This document shows positions 25,142 through 37,511 of a DNA stretch of 64,000 nt, piece after piece. Position 1 is the stretch's first letter. Every line of letters begins with the position of its first letter. The stretch comes from Aphis gossypii. Its lineage: Eukaryota; Arthropoda; Insecta; Hemiptera; Aphididae. The stretch is taken from assembly GCF_020184175.1 (NCBI RefSeq), contig NC_065530.1:56583260-56647259 (forward strand), written 5' to 3'. Position numbers and translations under genes: made by a program. The notes below the pieces were generated by a model, which saw only the letters and a program-made list of their open reading frames with translations, made no database searches and was not told the origin of the DNA.

Positions 25142-26439
25142 CGCATACATAACATATTATATATTATTATAGGTATCGCCGTATCGGTAGATACATTTGA
25201 GTCCACCAAAGTGTTTACCAAAGTGTTTAATATGTGGAGCGTGGAAAACGGAAACTATACAATGCAGGGCCATGTTATATAACACGAACTACTTTTTCTC
25301 TCTCAAGTCGGTAGTGATCTAATTATACCCATCGGACATCATAATATGGTGTGCTGTCTAACGCGTTTGTAGGCCGTTCTTCTCTAAATAATATGATACA
25401 ATAAATATATTAAATTAATATAGGTATAATGTATATATTATTATACATTATAAGTTTATAACCTAAAATCATCAATCATCGTAGTAAGCCAAGTTCACGT
25501 GACGGTAGTATAATATATTTAAATTGTATATACACTGGACGTAGTTCCATATAGTTACTTCCTAGTACCATTCCATTCGAGCATTATAGATTATCATATT
25601 ATAATCCATGGTCCATACGACGACACCCGTGATATGTCACGTATCCTCGACTCTATTATACTGTATATTATATTGTAACCATCTACCTATAACATTTTTA
25701 ACTCTTTTTTTTTATTATTCGCTCTCTTATCGGTCGACATTTGCCAACAATGGCTTTGAGGGTCTACCGCAGTCGCATTTTACCGACCGAATCCGACATT
25801 TTTATTATTTGATTCGACGTAATATAGCTGTTATATATATGTATATATATTGGTACACCGACGCCACCCACGGCACGGCACTTACAAGGACCCTGACCGT
25901 GTACCCGCAATACCGTAGTCGAGAATTTACGTATTATAATGTAATAAATTGTATTATGATGATTCCGAAAACTTTTCTTAAAATAAAACTCTAACAAGTA
26001 ACACGTAGCGGCTCCCATGCAACACAGTGGCTGGAGGTTCTCTGAGCAACTCGTTTTATAATATTGTAATATAACATTTAAAATGAGTCAACGCTGTTAT
26101 AGTATTGTATATATTATTATATATTCGACTTTAAACATGGAATTTTTTAGGCAAAAATCGACAAAAACCGCGAACGTTGTAAACGCATGGTACTCGGTGG
26201 TTTTGGATTGTTTGAAACGAACGAAATTAGTATTTAATTTCTATGTATTGTTTTGAGACTCAGCCACCCAGGTCAAGGTCATAAAACATATTATTATTAG
26301 ATAGGTGAAACTACATCATAATAAGTACACAAAGATGCCGCAATTTTGTTTTTCGTACGCATTTTTACAATTAAAAGTGTCCGTTCCTCTAATAAAATAT
26401 TCATCACGCGTCCTTAGACGCCAATTAAAAAAATATTTC
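25142..26439. other. Mixed intergenic DNA, no supported gene
   Basis: The longest frame here (25608-25994 plus, 128 codons) is rich in Y, T and I, includes TA-repeat sequence and starts at TTG or GTG, so I do not call it a gene. A TATAATGTATA/TATACATTATA inverted pair lies near 25423-25451. Confidence 0.45.
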
Positions 26440-26447
26440 AATAATAC

Positions 26448-27511
26448 CAGTGGCGGCGCCAGGAATTTTATCTTGGGAGACCCGTTGGTGGCCTTTGAAA
26501 ATTTGATAGGGCCAAAAAAAGTCAATCCGTGGTCTTTTTCCCATTCATAGACTCAGTATAGGGTAAAGGGCTTACTATCTATTGTAAAGATTGTGTTGCA
26601 TATACTAAGTTTTCATTTTAACTGATAATAAATATCATTTAAGTATAGGTATATTATTTAATATTTACGCACATTAAATATCATTTACAACAAACTATCA
26701 TAAACAATGTGTACTTTATTATAATATAATACACAAATTACTTTTGTTTTTGATTAAAAACATTTATATTTAAATAAAAAAAATCAAACAATTTTTATTT
26801 GCCTTTGCAACTTACTAAATATTAGAAAATCTAGGTAAAAGCAAACTTAGTAAATAGTTAAAACATAAACATAATTATATTAAATGGTATGCATATAATT
26901 GATACCTACTAATTGTTATAAATGATGAATATAAAATGAATTTTCACATTTAAACACTATATTATAGTAATTATAATTTTGATTAAATAGAAATATACAT
27001 AAATTATGATAAATTAAAAACTATGAAATTAATTTTATGTACCTACTTTAATTTAGCTGCTAATTAAATAACGTAATAGGTACCTATGTATAATCATTAA
27101 CATATGATAGATACTTTTCTAGTTTGTTATACACTCTTGTCACTAGTTTTATTTTAATTTTATATAATTTTTATTATTTGTATTTATTATGATTTATACT
27201 TTATAGTATTATAACCACAATTATTCGATATTTCGATATTTCGATTTAATAACAAATTTTGTGAATTGTGAGGATCATGATCATAATTATTCATAATTCA
27301 AAAAATTATTCATATTTTATTCGCTCAAAAAAAAAAAATGTTGCCATATAGTCGTAGGACTTAGAGAAGTATAAAATTTCAATTTTATAATCTGTTCTAT
27401 TAAAGAATTTTTTTGTCTTGTGGTTAGGCGATCAAAGGGGCCAAAGGGTGGCCAAGACAAATTTAGAAGGGGCCGTGGCCCATCCATGCCCCTCCCTTAG
27501 CGCCACCACTG
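26448..27511. mobile_element. Non-autonomous hAT-type DNA transposon with perfect 8-bp target duplication
   Basis: The terminal inverted repeats are CAGTGGCGGCGCCA (left) and CAGTGGTGGCGCTA (right, reverse complement), 12 of 14 identical. They are flanked by identical 8-bp direct repeats AATAATAC (26440-26447 and 27512-27519). A CAGTGG terminus with an 8-bp duplication is the hallmark of the hAT superfamily. The 1064-bp element is AT-rich inside, with GC-rich subterminal blocks (GGGCC/GGCCCC types). It contains no transposase frame, so it would have needed a partner element to move. Confidence 0.9.
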
Positions 27512-27519
27512 AATAATAC

Positions 27520-29900
27520 ACAATAAAAGCTTGTAGTATTCAAACTATTCTCGGAAAGAATCAAATAATACACCTACCTATATTCATTTTACATATACGT
27601 AACATGCGATTATTTGTTTTTATTTTATAGCAAAATTTCAGACACAAAAAAAAAACTCATATTATATAACCATTTTTTATTAACATTTTAATTTTAACGT
27701 CTGTTTCTTTCAAAAAAAAAAAAAAAATGTATGATATACTCGTAGAATTCCGACAGTATTCAGAGATTGATATACAGCGCACACACACGCACAGATATAT
27801 ATATATATATATATATATATACCTAAATATGAGAACAATGAAGTACCTATGTACATATAATGAGTTAATAACGTTTACATAAACAATAAATATAATTATA
27901 ACGTGCATTTTATAGTTTCGTTTTTTTTTTTTTTTATGAAAGAACATTCCGAATAAAATTAATGACTAATGAGTAATCCTGCTGCTATATATAAACGTAT
28001 GTACGTTAATTCATTACCAGATTCAGTTTTTATCAATAAATTTCTATATTTCTAAATGATTCAAAAAATAAAAAATAAGAATCAAGTCGTTAAATTTAAA
28101 TCTGTAAATGCAGTTTATTTTAAAAATACCGTCTTGATTATAATACAACATATTCCTTCATTTTAGCAAATAGTGTAGGAATATCAAATATAACTTATAC
28201 ATAATTATTAAAATAATAGTATAATAAAAGTATAGAAATCTTAAATTCTGCAATTTTTATTAACCTTATTATTTTTTTTACACATAAATTGTAATTATTA
28301 TTTATAATATATTTATACAGTTACATAGATAATAATATTTTATTCATTATTTTAAATATAGGTAGATACTCATAAAATAATTTAAGCTGGTTTAAACTAG
28401 TTAAACTTCAATGATTTGAAAATGGATAAATGTATTATTAAAGAATAAAAGAGGCGTAAAACCTAATATATGAACCAACCTCTATATATTGTAATACTTA
28501 TAGTATTTTTCCGATAGTTTCGTATTGTGTATATTATATTTGAGGAAATTTATTAACTTTACATTTCATTCGGTCAACTAATTATTACTATTTTTAAACT
28601 AAATAGATACTTATTTATTATTAATTGAAGTGTATAGGGATCTTCTTAAACTTGTATATAAAATTTCCTGTAACCTTATAGATTAAATCTAATATTATTT
28701 TTTTATATATTTCATTTAGTTTAAATATAATATTAAGATTAATAATATAAATTAATAATTTTAATATCAATTTCCTAGTGAACAATGTATAGTAGAAAAT
28801 GTAACCATAATTATCGCATACTATGTTGTTTTTAACATAAATTACGAATAAGAATCGTTTAAATAGTATAGGTACGAATACAATTAAATAAACTATGGCT
28901 GCAATAGTAACTTTGTCTATTAGAAGTATTAATATTATATAGAAAAAAAAATTAAATGTTACGCAACAAAATATATTATTTTTTATCGTGTCTATACATA
29001 TATAATATATACCGTTATATCTATATATATTTTTTCATCGAAATTCTTTATGAAGAAAATAATAATAATGGAAAATCTTCCATAACGTTATATTTTGCCC
29101 CTTTAATTCTCTATCTGTTAATGTAAAATTAAAACTATCTATCTCAAAAATCACCTACTTATTTCTATACCGAATATACAAATAATGTTTAACAAACTAC
29201 AGTATCTCGTACAGCTTAACATTAAGCGAATATAATTTGCAAGACAATATGTCAATATTCACTACCATTTTTAAAAAGTCCATAATAACGTATTATACTG
29301 TATATATGAAATAACGTCAAGTACTCAAAATATACATTTTAAAACTTATTTTCACAAGTAGATAAAAAGTACAAAAGTACAAGCAGTAGAGTTATGTAGG
29401 CTTTATGACAAATTTGTTCTAATTAGGTTATTCACTCAGTTACTAATTAATTATTAATACTGCATTATCATATAGTGTCACTACAATTAGCTATAATAAC
29501 GTATAATACTGTATTACTATAATGAGTTAAGTATTTTCATTATGATGAATAGGTATGCTGTTAGTTTACGTCAAATATTCAAATATGAATGCATACATAG
29601 ACATTGTCGAAACAGATATCTAAACGAATATTTTAAACATACAAATAACCATCTGAAAAATTGAGTCACGATTCACTTTTGCATGTACAATAATTATTCC
29701 ACCTATACTTTAATACGTATACAGTTTACATTCCTTTACATTTTTATACCTACTTGTAATTATATTATATATCATACTTGTATACAATCAGATGAATCAT
29801 TTTGCTGTTTTTCGTGATTTAATACCAATTAATAGGGTATTATTAAATAAAATATAATTAATTATTGTAAATTATACCTAACTTTATAGGTAGGTAGGTA
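27520..29900. other. AT-rich non-coding stretch
   Basis: Contains poly-A tracts (27715-27727, 27921-27935) and a TA microsatellite. A 96-codon minus frame (27657-27947) runs through these simple repeats and is not credible. Confidence 0.5.
27795..27821. repeat. AT dinucleotide microsatellite
   Basis: About 13 AT units next to a short CA run. Confidence 0.9.
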
Positions 29901-29903
29901 TAC

Positions 29904-30085
29904 CATTAAGGATGGCAAATCTATGATACGTAGAAAAAATTAACGGGACGTGGTTTTCTACTGTTAATTGTTTCAAATCAAAACAAAGGAATAATACACC
30001 GATGGATGAAACTAATACTGTTTCTGTTTCATTACAGCATTTAAGACTAACAAAATACACAAATGATATTAAGATCCCCATCATC
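29904..30085 (-). CDS. Candidate minus-strand exon, unknown product
   Basis: On the minus strand an acceptor (ACAATTTTTTTTCAG) opens at 30085 and a donor-like AATG|GTATAC closes at 29904. The 182 nt are open in one frame, starting MMGILISFVYFVSLKCC and ending near STYHRFAILNG. The first third is hydrophobic, suggesting a membrane segment or signal peptide. The donor is not strong and no partner exon was found. It might be a fragment of a receptor-like gene, a pseudogene or chance. Confidence 0.2.
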
Positions 30086-30089
30086 CTGA

Positions 30090-33000
30090 AAAAAAATTGT
30101 TCATAACTATATAGGTAGGTACAAGGTACGTATGAATATATTGTAATAATAAGGATAAGGAATTTTTTTTTTAACTTTGATTATAAAGTGTTGGTACCTG
30201 ACTTCAATAAACGTTCGCCATCTCTACTATATAATATATACTACACAATATATTGCCGACTGACGTATTGTTTGTTCTATACGTATTATTGGTACCATAA
30301 AAGAAATGTTACCAGTGACCTATAATATGTGAAAAATTACAATAAATTTTGAGAACAAATAATTTAAATTTTTACTCTCTACATTCTACAATATACTGTA
30401 CCTTTAGATTGTAAGTGTATTGAATATTTGAATTCCAATGTCAGTTGTATCAGTTAAACAGGAAACCAAATTTACCGGTAACAAATATTTTTATAATATC
30501 ATCAAGAATTTAAAAACTGAGTATTAATTTATTAATAACATAACATTTTAGTAGAACAAACTATGAAAAATACTATTGTGATTATATTTTTAGACATTCT
30601 TAAAAACTAATGAGAATAATTATTGTGTATTATTCATTAAAATTTTAAATCACTAAGAAAATGAATTAAACGCAATAAGGACAATATTAAATAAGTTTAA
30701 ACATAAAATATAATAATTATTAGTAATAGAAATAAAGAACAATATTTTATATACGTATAAGTACCATATATTTTCGTAGATCAATACGTGTAGATGGACA
30801 GAAAGGTAGTATATTAGAATATAACTGTAAATTTAAATATTAATTTAATCATACATCATAGTAGAACATATTTTAGTAATAGTTTAAGAATATAGTCATA
30901 AAATGTAAATAATTATTGCAAGGTTATTTAATACGTCAATAATACGTCCACAATATAAACATTGCTATTTATAGAACTATATGGAACAATAATTACATTT
31001 TTTAATGAACTATACCTAATACAATGTTGAAACAATTAAATTTAACTGCGTTATTGCCGTATAATTTGTCTTATATATTAACAAGGAAAATACTTACGAA
31101 TAAATAATTATTAAAGCGTATCAATGTAATTTTTGTTTTATAAATAAACATGCAATGATCCGTGAATGTATGACATAAATCAAATATCTACTATAATTAT
31201 GTGTACCCGTGTGTTGTGTTTTATATTTGCATCAATTTAATCGTTTAAAATTTCAAAATATATTATTAATTCAAATTTTTAATTAATTACTTCAATATAT
31301 TATCATATCTAGATTTATAATATTAACTCAAGCTGGTAAAATTAATATATTATATTACAAAATGTATAAATGTATATATTTAACAATAATGTCATATATA
31401 TTTCATTATTTATGGGAGTTTAATAACATTTACTTTTTAGGTACATACTGTGAACATATTATATGTTTACAAAAGTATAATATCTATTTGTTGGTTTAAA
31501 ATAATACATCGTCAACATTTTCAAATAAATAATATAATATGTATGATTTAACAATAGTCATGTATATATATTTTTTTTATTTATGACAGTTTAATAGTAC
31601 CTATCATAAAAAATCGTTAACATATATGTTTACGAAAGTAAAACTATCTGTTGATTTAACACAATGCATAGTAAATATTGTCCAATGTATTATAATATTT
31701 TACCAAACCAAAATGATTTTATTCATTGTAAAAATATTGAATTTATTTCATACTTTCATAGCTGTAAATTTACAATCACCGATTACAACACTCACGAATC
31801 TTTGTGCGTCATGCTCTTCTGAGTTTCAATTGCTAAGTATATTATTATATATCAACGTAAACTATTTTATACATGTATATTATAATATAAACCTAAATAT
31901 TAATTTATGAACTGAGTGTAGACTAATTAAAGTAGATTTAAAATGACATGATACAACATTACAAGAATAATATCTGAAAATAAACATTATAAAAATAATC
32001 AGTGTAAGCAGTATACCTAGTAAAATATATGGTTTTCGTTGTAAAGTGTATTATTCTTAAGTTTTGTGATAGTAACTTGGTGTTCAAACTTATCAGCACT
32101 ACTTATTTTATCTTTTTTTAAGTGAATACTGATTATATAAGAATAGAGTGGGCCACTAGAGGCTGACTTTAAATTTAATGCTAAACCTGTGGTAAAGCCG
32201 TAAAAGTATTCTATAAGATATATTAAGCGATATTTAAATATAAAATATAAATATATCAACTTTTTATATTTTGTAATTTACCAAATTCCCATTCAAATTG
32301 CTGAGAAGTTTTAAAAATGCATATCAAAATAATCATTTGAATAAGATTTTTTTCTATTTTTAATTGGCATTGAGTATTAAGTACATTATATAGTACCTAC
32401 CTCATATTATTAGAAGCTACTAGTTACTTCATAATAATATTTAATTTATTATAAGTTATAACATTACTAGATACTAGTAATAGTATAATAATAACTTAAG
32501 GTTTGAATAATCAATTTTATAAGTATTTAATTTTTATAAACTTCGAAATACTAAATTAGTTTGGTTATCATCTGTAGAAATACACAGTGTATAGCATAAA
32601 TACAGATTACACAAAGCCAATACTTTCGAACATCTTTTGATAATTAATTATAAATTAAATCATAGAATATTAAATTTATTGTAAACATCATGATTCATGA
32701 TAAAAAAAATATAGTTTATTAATATATTACATAAATTATAAAAAAATAAATTCAAAATAAACAAAACATAATATTTTGATTAAATTCACTTATTCATTTG
32801 ATGTTTTAAAATTAATTGTTAAATTTTCACCCGCAATAATAAATATCAAATATCAAAGTACCCACTTAAACTCGTTCGTAGAAAACATCCATGAGTTAAT
32901 GCATTTTAGGTTGTATTGCATTATCTATTAAGATTTAAGATTAATTTAATACAAAACTATGCAACCAACATGTAAGAGAATAATTCATTTCTTTTATACC

Positions 33001-33320
33001 ATACAATCTGTTGTAATATACGGAAATGATATCATTTTAAACTGCCATTATGCCATTATGCATTTCTTTTAACTAATGACTAAATCACTTATAAGTTATA
33101 ACAACTATACATCGAGAAGTATAATATACAATATACATGACACGTACCTACCGTTTGAAATAAATATATTTTTATGATGTAAATTATGGTATAATAATAA
33201 TATTTAATAAAATAATTCGAACATATGCGTTGTGTTCAACAACAACTGAGTAAACAAAAACAAATAAGCCACTATTTTACTAAAGAGATGTATCCGTAAT
33301 ATTATAATAATAAAGCTACA
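30090..33320. other. AT-rich non-coding stretch
   Basis: No gene was recognised. Frames at 31626-31910 (plus, 94 codons) and 32017-32259 (minus, 80 codons) are I/Y/L/N-rich and typical of AT-rich DNA. Confidence 0.5.
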
Positions 33321-33322
33321 TA

Positions 33323-34116
33323 CAGAGTGATTCGCCAAGCATTATGCCATAATTGCCATTTAGATTTATCATTATTCTGATACTTGACATTTTTAAACAT
33401 AGGTACTTAAAAAATCTACAAATTGTTTAATTTTTTAAGATATGTTGTACTATTAGGAGTGTCCTACAATGATATATACTTTTGTTTTTAAAACGAGAAT
33501 CCTTTTTTAGATACTCTAAATAATTTAATGAATAATTACTTCGAAAATGCTGATGTAACTAAATCAAAATTATAATAAATAGTTTCTCAACTATTGAAAT
33601 ATTTAAATTAAATATAGTAGGTAGTCGTAGTCCTCAAAAAAAAATTGTATGATTAAATAAAATATAAATTTAGTACCTATATATAATATATAATATACTT
33701 GAATTATTTTTGCAAATCATAAATTGATAGATTAGTAATAATTGCTAAAATTTTCAAATCGCTATCCCTCCATTTTTTTCAAACCCATTGTAGTGGACAT
33801 ATTATCCTTAATAAACTAATATAGTTAAATAACTCAAAAACTACTTCTTCAAATTTTTAGTTTGGTGCGTCTTAATAATGTTTAGAAAAATTATCTGATA
33901 AATAATTTGTAGTATAAAACAGGGTGAGTTTATTTGAAAATAGAAGTTTGTGTTTCTTTAGGAAATCAGGGCAGACTTAACCTAACCTAACTAGTACGAA
34001 AAATCTCAAATATTTTAAAATATGGTCTTTAGGCACATTTAAAAATTCCAAAAAAAAACAGAATTTGAAAAACTACATTATTAAAGCAAAAGGGGCTAAG
34101 AGGGTAAATCACCCTG
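33323..34116. mobile_element. Non-autonomous TA-target DNA transposon (MITE-like)
   Basis: The left end CAGAGTGATTCGCCAAGC and right end (reverse complement) CAGGGTGATTTACCCTC are related inverted repeats, flanked on both sides by TA (33321-33322 and 34117-34118). A TA duplication suggests the Tc1/mariner superfamily or a similar TA-targeting group. The 794-bp interior is AT-rich with no transposase frame. A matching end occurs at 8565-8584, so this is a repeated family. Confidence 0.7.
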
Positions 34117-34482
34117 TAACATCACTTAAATTTATTTATTATACTAACAATAATTCATAGGTTATTAATTGTAATTAATGTCATATATATTCAATAACCA
34201 TAATGATTATGTTCATAATTTCAAATAAAAGATTTATATACTAATTTTAATGATATCAATACCTATGTAGTGATATTAATCGTCTAAAAACTTTTAAACT
34301 GTACAAGAAAAAAATACTGAGTGTTTTGACAGTGGGTTCCTATAATGTAAACATATATACTTATAATAATAATTTATATAATAAATTAGTGTTTTAAATC
34401 TATATATGTCTCAGCACAATTTGTAAACTGTAAATGATATCAACTTTAATATATTATATAATAAATGGAAAATCCTATAAAT

Positions 34483-34712
34483 CAGGGGTGGCAAATTTTT
34501 GAAAGTTACGTGCCAAAAATTACCCTTTTTTCAAGCGTGCAATGAAAAATATTTTTTTATACTATATTATAATTTATAAGAAAAATATTATACACTATGT
34601 ATAATATACATATATAATATATTATGTAATAAAATTATTTTCATTTTTGCGTACCCTCAAAATCTTTTCGCGTGCCACCTCGGGCACACTTACCATGGAT
34701 TTGCCATCCCTG
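34483..34712. mobile_element. Short hAT-like MITE
   Basis: The 13-bp ends CAGGGGTGGCAAA and, in reverse complement, CAGGGATGGCAAA match at 12 of 13. Inside, GTGCC and GCGTGCCACC motifs form a longer imperfect inverted repeat. The flanking octamers CTATAAAT and ATATTGAT agree at 5 of 8, a decayed hAT-type duplication. The element is 230 bp with no coding capacity. It lies 366 bp from the neighbouring TA-target element. Confidence 0.7.
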
Positions 34713-35752
34713 ATATTGATACTATGAAGGGAGAAATGAATGATCATCCAGCGATAGATGTAATAAAATCCCCAAAAGATACATCAATGGAGAAATTTGG
34801 TATAATTTAAAATGTCATTACTCATTAGAAATGACAGCACCTACGCAAGGTAATTCATTGTAAAGTTACATTGTTTTGTATTTATTCATAGATAATAATA
34901 CGTTTTGTTCGTCACATAAACAGGCGTTTGATTTAAGTATTTTAATTTTTAACATTATTTTTTGATATTATCTATTTTTAATTAAAACAATCGTTTATTT
35001 TTATTGAAATTGTAAACCATCAGTTTATATTTTATAGCTAAATGTGTATGTTATATCAATGCGAGATAGGTATTATGCGATTAATATTGAATACATCACG
35101 AACTTGTTATATTTAACTAGGTACTATTTTGTTATCATTTACTATATTATAGTATCATCATATTATATTTTTGTTGTATAGAAAAAAAATATTAATAATA
35201 TATATTATATTATAACCATCACATTCGCGTGTCTGATTGTCCGATTAAATAAGTGTCTTATCATTTAGCGTGTAGTGCATATATATTATTATAATATTGA
35301 TGACAGTTGTTGACACCTATGACATCGTACAACCAGCCGATCGGTCCTTCGTTATCCGCCACTCCTACCACCATCATTGCTCGGGTCGTCGATCGTAAAT
35401 AATATCGTTATTTATTAGCGCTACGCGGCGACAATCGCATAGTTTTACTATTGTTTTTTAACGACTTAATTTTTTTTTTATTATTAATGTATAAGGATGT
35501 GACGATAGCATTAGGCAAATAAACAGTAATTAACATGCAAACGTCCGGAATTCCAAATGAGATTTAAAAAACGTATTTCACAAAATCGAGAATGCCGATT
35601 ACCTAATTTTCACGCTCTATCTGACGACTGATAGTATTATATATATATTATTATTTATTACATAATTATCGATATGGATTAGTATCTACTTGAGATCGTA
35701 TATTATTCTTACAACTAAATCCTGTATGACTATAATCTGGCCATTATATTGT
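34713..35752. other. Intergenic DNA between transposons
   Basis: AT-rich, with a short unique patch at about 35215-35440 that has more CpG sites. No gene was recognised. Confidence 0.5.
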
Positions 35753-35760
35753 ATTATAAG

Positions 35761-36500
35761 CAAGGCTCGGATTTTAAAGCAAATGTGCTTCTTTTTTTTA
35801 TATATGAGAATAGAAATCTAATCATTTTTATACATAAATTCGTTTCATGTCATTCTGATTAAAATAAAGCAATTTATTTTGACTATTTTCATGTAAATGA
35901 TTTTTTTTGCTTTTTTATTGTTTTTATGTGGATTTTTTTATTATGTTTATTATGCTATTGTAACAAAAAAAAATAATAATAAAATAAGAAATGTTAAAAC
36001 CCAGAATACGGACTAAATGGTTATAATGGATTATTATTGTTTTCGTTATCGGTTTGATTATAAAAAATATTAAACATATAGAATACCTACCTACGTATAG
36101 CCTACAGTAGGTACCTAAACAGTCAGTACACCTATAACATCGATATTGACCATTTCAAAATTTAAGATTTAATGCTGTAATTTGAAACCTCTTATATGAA
36201 ATAATCATTCACCAATTATTTCAGTGGATGTAAAGAGTTCATTTTCTATGTATAAAAAGATCATTCTTTCGAACAATAAGATTCACTACTACAAATCTAG
36301 GGAAATACGTGGTATTAATTCTTTTATCAATTTAAATTAATTTTTTTAATTTTTTTATTCATTTTATAACTAGTACATGTTAATTTTTGGTCATGCTTTT
36401 TTTTTACTTTTTTTAAAAATAAATATGCTCCTTATTTGCTTTTTTTTAAACAATCATGTGCTTTTCTTGCTGTTTATTATGCTTTAAAATCCGAGCCCTA
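35761..36500. mobile_element. Non-autonomous hAT-like DNA transposon
   Basis: The left end CAAGGCTCGGATTTTAAAGC and the right end (reverse complement) TAGGGCTCGGATTTTAAAGC match at 18 of 20. The flanking octamers ATTATAAG (35753-35760) and ATTAAAAG (36501-36508) differ by one base. Both fit a hAT insertion. The 740-bp interior has T-rich subterminal repeats built on TTTGCTTTTTT and TGTGCTT on both sides, as expected for transposase-binding subterminal motifs. No transposase frame is present. Confidence 0.85.
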
Positions 36501-36508
36501 ATTAAAAG

Positions 36509-37022
36509 CATTCAAATAAAATGTACGTATGTAGGTAATATTTTTATTACTGTAGCCTATCAGATTTTACCAGTTGAAGTTATACACGATCGACAACTCT
36601 CATTTCATCTGTAGAATATTCATATTCGTTATTATTGTATAGTTAATAACGCAGATCCTAAGCTTTAATAATGGTGTTCTCAAATGAACAATTTTTAGGT
36701 ATTTTATTTAAAAAAAATTCAAATAGAGGATTTGAAAATTAAATAAAAAAATTAATTCATGACTTATTTATTTTTTTTAGTTCACTCTATCAAACCTAAC
36801 CTAAAGCGATGTTATATTTTCATAACATAAAATTAAAGTATAAACTATGCTCACTATATCCTACACTCATATTTAAGATGTAACATGGAATATTACGTAT
36901 CTTTAGCGTATTATCATACTTTAAATTGATTACAATGATAACTTTTTTGGACATATTGTATTGAAAAAATACAGCCACAATAATAATTTTACATGCTTTT
37001 TAACATAACTGTATTTTTCAAT
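36509..37022. other. AT-rich spacer
   Basis: No gene. A short AACCTAACCTAAAG string near 36796 is too brief to be a telomeric array. Confidence 0.5.
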
Positions 37023-37503
37023 TAGGGTTTTAAAATTTCATGAAATTTATTTTCTTGAAATATTTCATTTCAATGAAAAATAAAAAATTATAATTATATC
37101 TAAAAGTCAATTTATAAGTGAACATTTTTATAAGTTGGTTTATTGTATGAAACATATTTACATATTACAATGTAAAAGATATTTTACAAATCTATGATAT
37201 AATAATGCCTAAGTGATTTACCTCCAAAAAACATAACAAATAATACAATAATATTGGGTAATACCAATATACCATATTTTAATCAGTTATAAAGTTAAAA
37301 AACTTAATTTATAACCATTAACATATTATAGTAGTTCATAAACCTTGGTTGGTATAAATGATAACTGATAAGTTATTCATTATAAATATTTTCTGTGTAT
37401 AATCAATATATTATTTCTAAGCATCTATAACCATAAACATGTTTAAAAAAAGAAAAAATATTTTTCAATATTTCAAGTGAAATATTTCAAATTCAGAACC
37501 CTA
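37023..37503. mobile_element. Non-autonomous hAT-like DNA transposon
   Basis: The ends TAGGGTTTTAAAATTTCATG and (reverse complement) TAGGGTTCTGAATTTGAAAT share their first seven bases, then diverge. Subterminal GAAATATTTCA motifs occur at both ends. The flanking octamers TTTTCAAT (37015-37022) and TTTCTAAT (37504-37511) match at 6 of 8. The 481-bp element has no coding capacity. The TAGGGTT start is shared with the element at 42336. Confidence 0.7.
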
Positions 37504-37511
37504 TTTCTAAT

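Noticed and set aside
25608..25994. 128-codon plus-strand open frame, nearly the longest in the window
   Set aside because: It passes through TA-repeat sequence, is rich in Y, T and I, and lacks an ATG at its 5' end, splice signals and any recognisable motif.
29907..30228. GGATGGCAAA and GCCATCTCTA as possible transposon ends
   Set aside because: Only about 10 of 13 bases pair and the flanking octamers do not match.
33979..33993. CCTAACCTAAC, similar to the insect telomere repeat TTAGG
   Set aside because: Only about two units are present. The same short string occurs near 36796 and 21716 and is expected by chance.
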